A stretch of 9,289 nucleotides of DNA from Bacteroidia bacterium (GTDB taxonomy: Bacteria; Bacteroidota; Bacteroidia; Cytophagales; Cyclobacteriaceae), in assembly GCA_016650355.1 (NCBI GenBank), contig JAENVX010000077.1, positions 1 through 9,289 on the forward strand, read 5' to 3'. Below the pieces are notes generated by a model, which worked only from the letters and a program-made list of their open reading frames with translations, was not told where the DNA came from and ran no database searches. Below are positions 7,291 to 9,289 of this stretch, piece by piece (within the stretch, counting starts at the first letter, position 1; each line of letters starts with the position of its first letter). A program made the translations under genes and the position numbers.

Positions 7291-8592
7291 ATGTCACTTT
7301 CAACCAAATATAGCCCTGCAGAAGTAGAAGATAAATGGTATAAATACTGGATGGACAAAGGTTTCTTTCATTCCGAACCCAATCCGGAAAAGGAACCCTA
7401 TTGCATCGTAATCCCGCCACCAAATGTCACTGGGGTGTTGCACATGGGGCACATGCTTAATAACACTATTCAAGATGTATTGGTAAGGAAGGCGCGCATG
7501 GAGGGAAAAGAAGCTTGCTGGGTGCCAGGAACGGATCATGCTTCTATAGCAACGGAAGCGCGGGTAGTAGCAATGCTTCGAGAAAAAGGAATTAAGAAAT
7601 CTGATCTTAGCCGGGAAGAATTTTTGAAGTACGCATGGGAATGGAGAGAAAAATATGGTGGCATAATCCTCGAACAACTAAAAAAACTTGGAGCTTCCTG
7701 TGACTGGCAACGAACACGCTTCACTATGGAGCCAGATTTATCAGAAGCTGTAGTTGATGTTTTTATAGATCTCTATAAGAAAGGAAACATATATCGCGGG
7801 TTGCGAATGGTAAACTGGGATCCCGTTGGAAAAACGGCACTCTCAGATGATGAAGTATTCCATAAAGATGTTCAATCAAAACTTTATTACATAAAGTACC
7901 CAGTTGTAGGATCCTCAACTGAATTTGTAACCATCGCTACAGTTCGTCCGGAAACAATAATGGCAGATTCTGCCATTTGCATTAACCCAAATGATCAACG
8001 CTTTAAACACCTGAAAGGAAAAAAGGTATTGATCCCTTTAATAAATAGGGCTATTCCAATTATTGAAGATGAATATGTAACAATGGACTTTGGTACTGGA
8101 TGCCTTAAGGTAACTCCGGCCCATGACATGAATGATTATGAGCTAGGCAAAAAACATAATCTCGAAGTCATTGATATATTGAATGAAGACGGTACGCTAA
8201 ATGAGAAGGCAACTATCTTCATTGGTGAAGATCGTTTCATTGCTCGCAAGAAAATTACCAAAGAACTTGAAGCAAAAGGATATCTCAATAAAGTAGAAGA
8301 CTACAAGAGCAATGTTGGTCACTCGGAGCGTACGGATGCTGTGATTGAACCGCGTCTTTCTTTACAGTGGTTTGTGAAGATGAAGGAAATTACAAAGCCA
8401 GCGTTGGAAAATGTGATGAATGATAACATTCAAATCATTCCTCCAAAATTTAAAAACACCTATCGCCACTGGATGGAAAACGTGCGCGACTGGTGTATCT
8501 CCAGGCAACTATGGTGGGGGCAACGCATTCCAGCCTGGTATGCACCAGATGGAACATTTGTTGTTGCCAAGACACAAGATGAGGCTTATTAA
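7291..8592 (+). CDS. valS: Valine--tRNA ligase, N-terminal part up to an internal stop
   Basis: ValRS attaches valine to tRNA-Val in the cytoplasm and is essential. These 433 codons hold the class I signature in HIGH form, HMGH at residues 51-54, within PPNVTGVLHMGH. The inserted editing domain (CP1, about 190-345) removes mischarged threonine; TVRPETIMAD and TPAHDMNDYELG mark it. The return to the catalytic core carries SRQLWWGQRIPAWY. The frame then meets TAA at 8590-8592. Bacterial ValRS is normally about 870-880 residues, so this piece is about half the enzyme. It lacks the DTWFSS and KMSKS blocks that complete the active site and could not charge tRNA alone. The reading frame resumes in phase directly after the stop. 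The ATG at 7291 gives a normal N-terminus. Confidence 0.92.
   Translation: MSLSTKYSPAEVEDKWYKYWMDKGFFHSEPNPEKEPYCIVIPPPNVTGVLHMGHMLNNTIQDVLVRKARMEGKEACWVPGTDHASIATEARVVAMLREKGIKKSDLSREEFLKYAWEWREKYGGIILEQLKKLGASCDWQRTRFTMEPDLSEAVVDVFIDLYKKGNIYRGLRMVNWDPVGKTALSDDEVFHKDVQSKLYYIKYPVVGSSTEFVTIATVRPETIMADSAICINPNDQRFKHLKGKKVLIPLINRAIPIIEDEYVTMDFGTGCLKVTPAHDMNDYELGKKHNLEVIDILNEDGTLNEKATIFIGEDRFIARKKITKELEAKGYLNKVEDYKSNVGHSERTDAVIEPRLSLQWFVKMKEITKPALENVMNDNIQIIPPKFKNTYRHWMENVRDWCISRQLWWGQRIPAWYAPDGTFVVAKTQDEAY
8590..8592 (+). other. In-frame TAA interrupting valS
   Basis: The codons read GAG GCT TAT TAA CAG CTC AGC, and frame 1 is open on both sides. A single base change would restore a sense codon; CAA (Gln), AAA (Lys) and GAA (Glu) are each one step away. 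The stop lies in the variable linker between IPAWY and DEDVMDTWFSS, a region tolerant of sequence change. TAA is a true stop for at least four other genes in the window, so code reassignment is excluded. Confidence 0.9.
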
Positions 8593-9289
8593 CAGCTCAG
8601 CAGTCAAAATTCGAAATTGAAAATTGAAGACATCAGGCAAGACGAAGATGTCATGGACACTTGGTTTTCCAGCTGGCTGTGGCCTATTTCAGTTTTTGAT
8701 GGATTTAAGGATCCCAACAATAAAGACATTAAGTATTATTACCCTACTAATGATCTTGTAACAGCACCAGAGATTCTTTTCTTTTGGGTAGCACGAATGA
8801 TTATTGCTGGTTACGAATATCGAGGTGAGATGCCTTTTAGAAATGTATACCTCACCGGAATTGTCCGCGATAAACTTGGCCGCAAAATGTCAAAGTCCCT
8901 CGGTAATTCTCCAGACCCACTTGACTTGATCGCAACTTATGGTGCCGATGGTGTTCGCACAGGAATGCTCTTTAGCTCTCCGGCAGGTAATGACCTTTTG
9001 TTCGATGAGCGACTTTGTGAGCAAGGGAGAAATTTTGCAAATAAGATTTGGAATGCATTTCGACTAGTCAATGGCTGGGAAAAAACATCAATAGCTCAAC
9101 CCGTTGAAAACAAAACGGCCATTGTTTGGTTTGAATCCCGCCTGAACGAATCGATCGCAGAGCTGGATGATCACTTTAAAAAATTCAGGATATCCGATGC
9201 GTTACATACTCTCTATAGATTAGTCTGGGATGATTTCTGTGCCTGGTACTTAGAGATAATTAAACCTGAATTTGGCAAACCTATTGACG
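8593..9289 (+). CDS. valS: Valine--tRNA ligase, in-frame continuation (partial, runs off the right edge)
   Basis: Reading on in the same phase gives 232 codons of unmistakable ValRS. RQDEDVMDTWFSSWLWP is the core block after the editing domain. TAPEILFFWVARM and FRNVYLTGIVRD follow, then KMSKS at 8884-8898, the lysine-containing loop that stabilises the adenylate transition state. DGVRTGMLFSS and GRNFANKIWNAFR lead into the anticodon-binding helical domain, with WDDFCAWYLEIIKPEF near the end. No ATG precedes the DEDV block. The first in-frame ATG (8653) lies inside it, and an in-frame TTG (8617) has no initiation signals. An independently translated subunit is therefore unlikely. The coding quality shows no decay, and this segment belongs to the gene beginning at 7291. 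About 210 further codons plus the stop would lie beyond the window. Confidence 0.9.

Noticed and set aside
7300..7677. 125-codon open frame on the - strand inside valS
   Set aside because: It is the antisense shadow of the conserved HIGH-motif region and has no promoter or family resemblance.
8590..8592. Reassigned TAA codon (alternative genetic code)
   Set aside because: The lipoprotein, flavin reductase, fahA and methyltransferase genes all end properly at TAA, so it works as a stop here.
8420..8620. Open frame across the valS break in another phase, possibly a programmed frameshift
   Set aside because: The ValRS homology stays in frame 1 on both sides of the TAA. The alternative phase encodes no ValRS-like sequence and no slippery heptamer is seen.

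Overview
The window looks like ordinary chromosome from a member of the Bacteroidota, probably a Cytophagales-like lineage. The DNA is moderately AT-rich, the gene starts lack Shine-Dalgarno sequences, and several upstream regions carry the Bacteroidota promoter pattern TTG-N19-21-TAnnTTTG. The best example lies ahead of the 590-codon lipoprotein gene. The gene set also fits the phylum: a short stand-alone PspC-domain protein, a separate pyruvate dehydrogenase E1-beta gene, and fumarylacetoacetase followed by a DIM6/NTAB-type flavin reductase. All identifications come from reading the sequence and recalling the families; no search was run.

Layout from left to right. Positions 1-102 may hold the 3' tail of a + strand gene that enters from the left. 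A 75-codon pspC-like gene lies on the - strand. A roughly 200-base divergent promoter region separates it from a + strand lipoprotein with an OmpA-like domain and a repeat-rich tail, which ends in a strong intrinsic terminator. Next is pdhB on the + strand. It runs tail to tail into a two-gene - strand unit, fumarylacetoacetase followed by a flavin reductase 4 bases downstream. Divergent from that unit is a + strand NOL1/NOP2/Sun (RsmF-like) rRNA cytosine methyltransferase, and then valS, which runs off the right edge.

The genes serve separate housekeeping roles: envelope structure, central carbon entry, tyrosine/phenylalanine breakdown, rRNA modification and tRNA charging. The only clear operon is the fah-flavin reductase pair. 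I see no phage, insertion sequence, CRISPR array, tRNA, rRNA or defence module, and no convincing sign of a new multi-gene system.

The most unusual feature is an in-frame TAA inside valS at 8590-8592. The ValRS reading frame continues intact on both sides, so this is one substitution rather than a frameshift. It would remove the KMSKS half of an essential enzyme. A sequencing or assembly error is the likeliest cause, but it should be checked.
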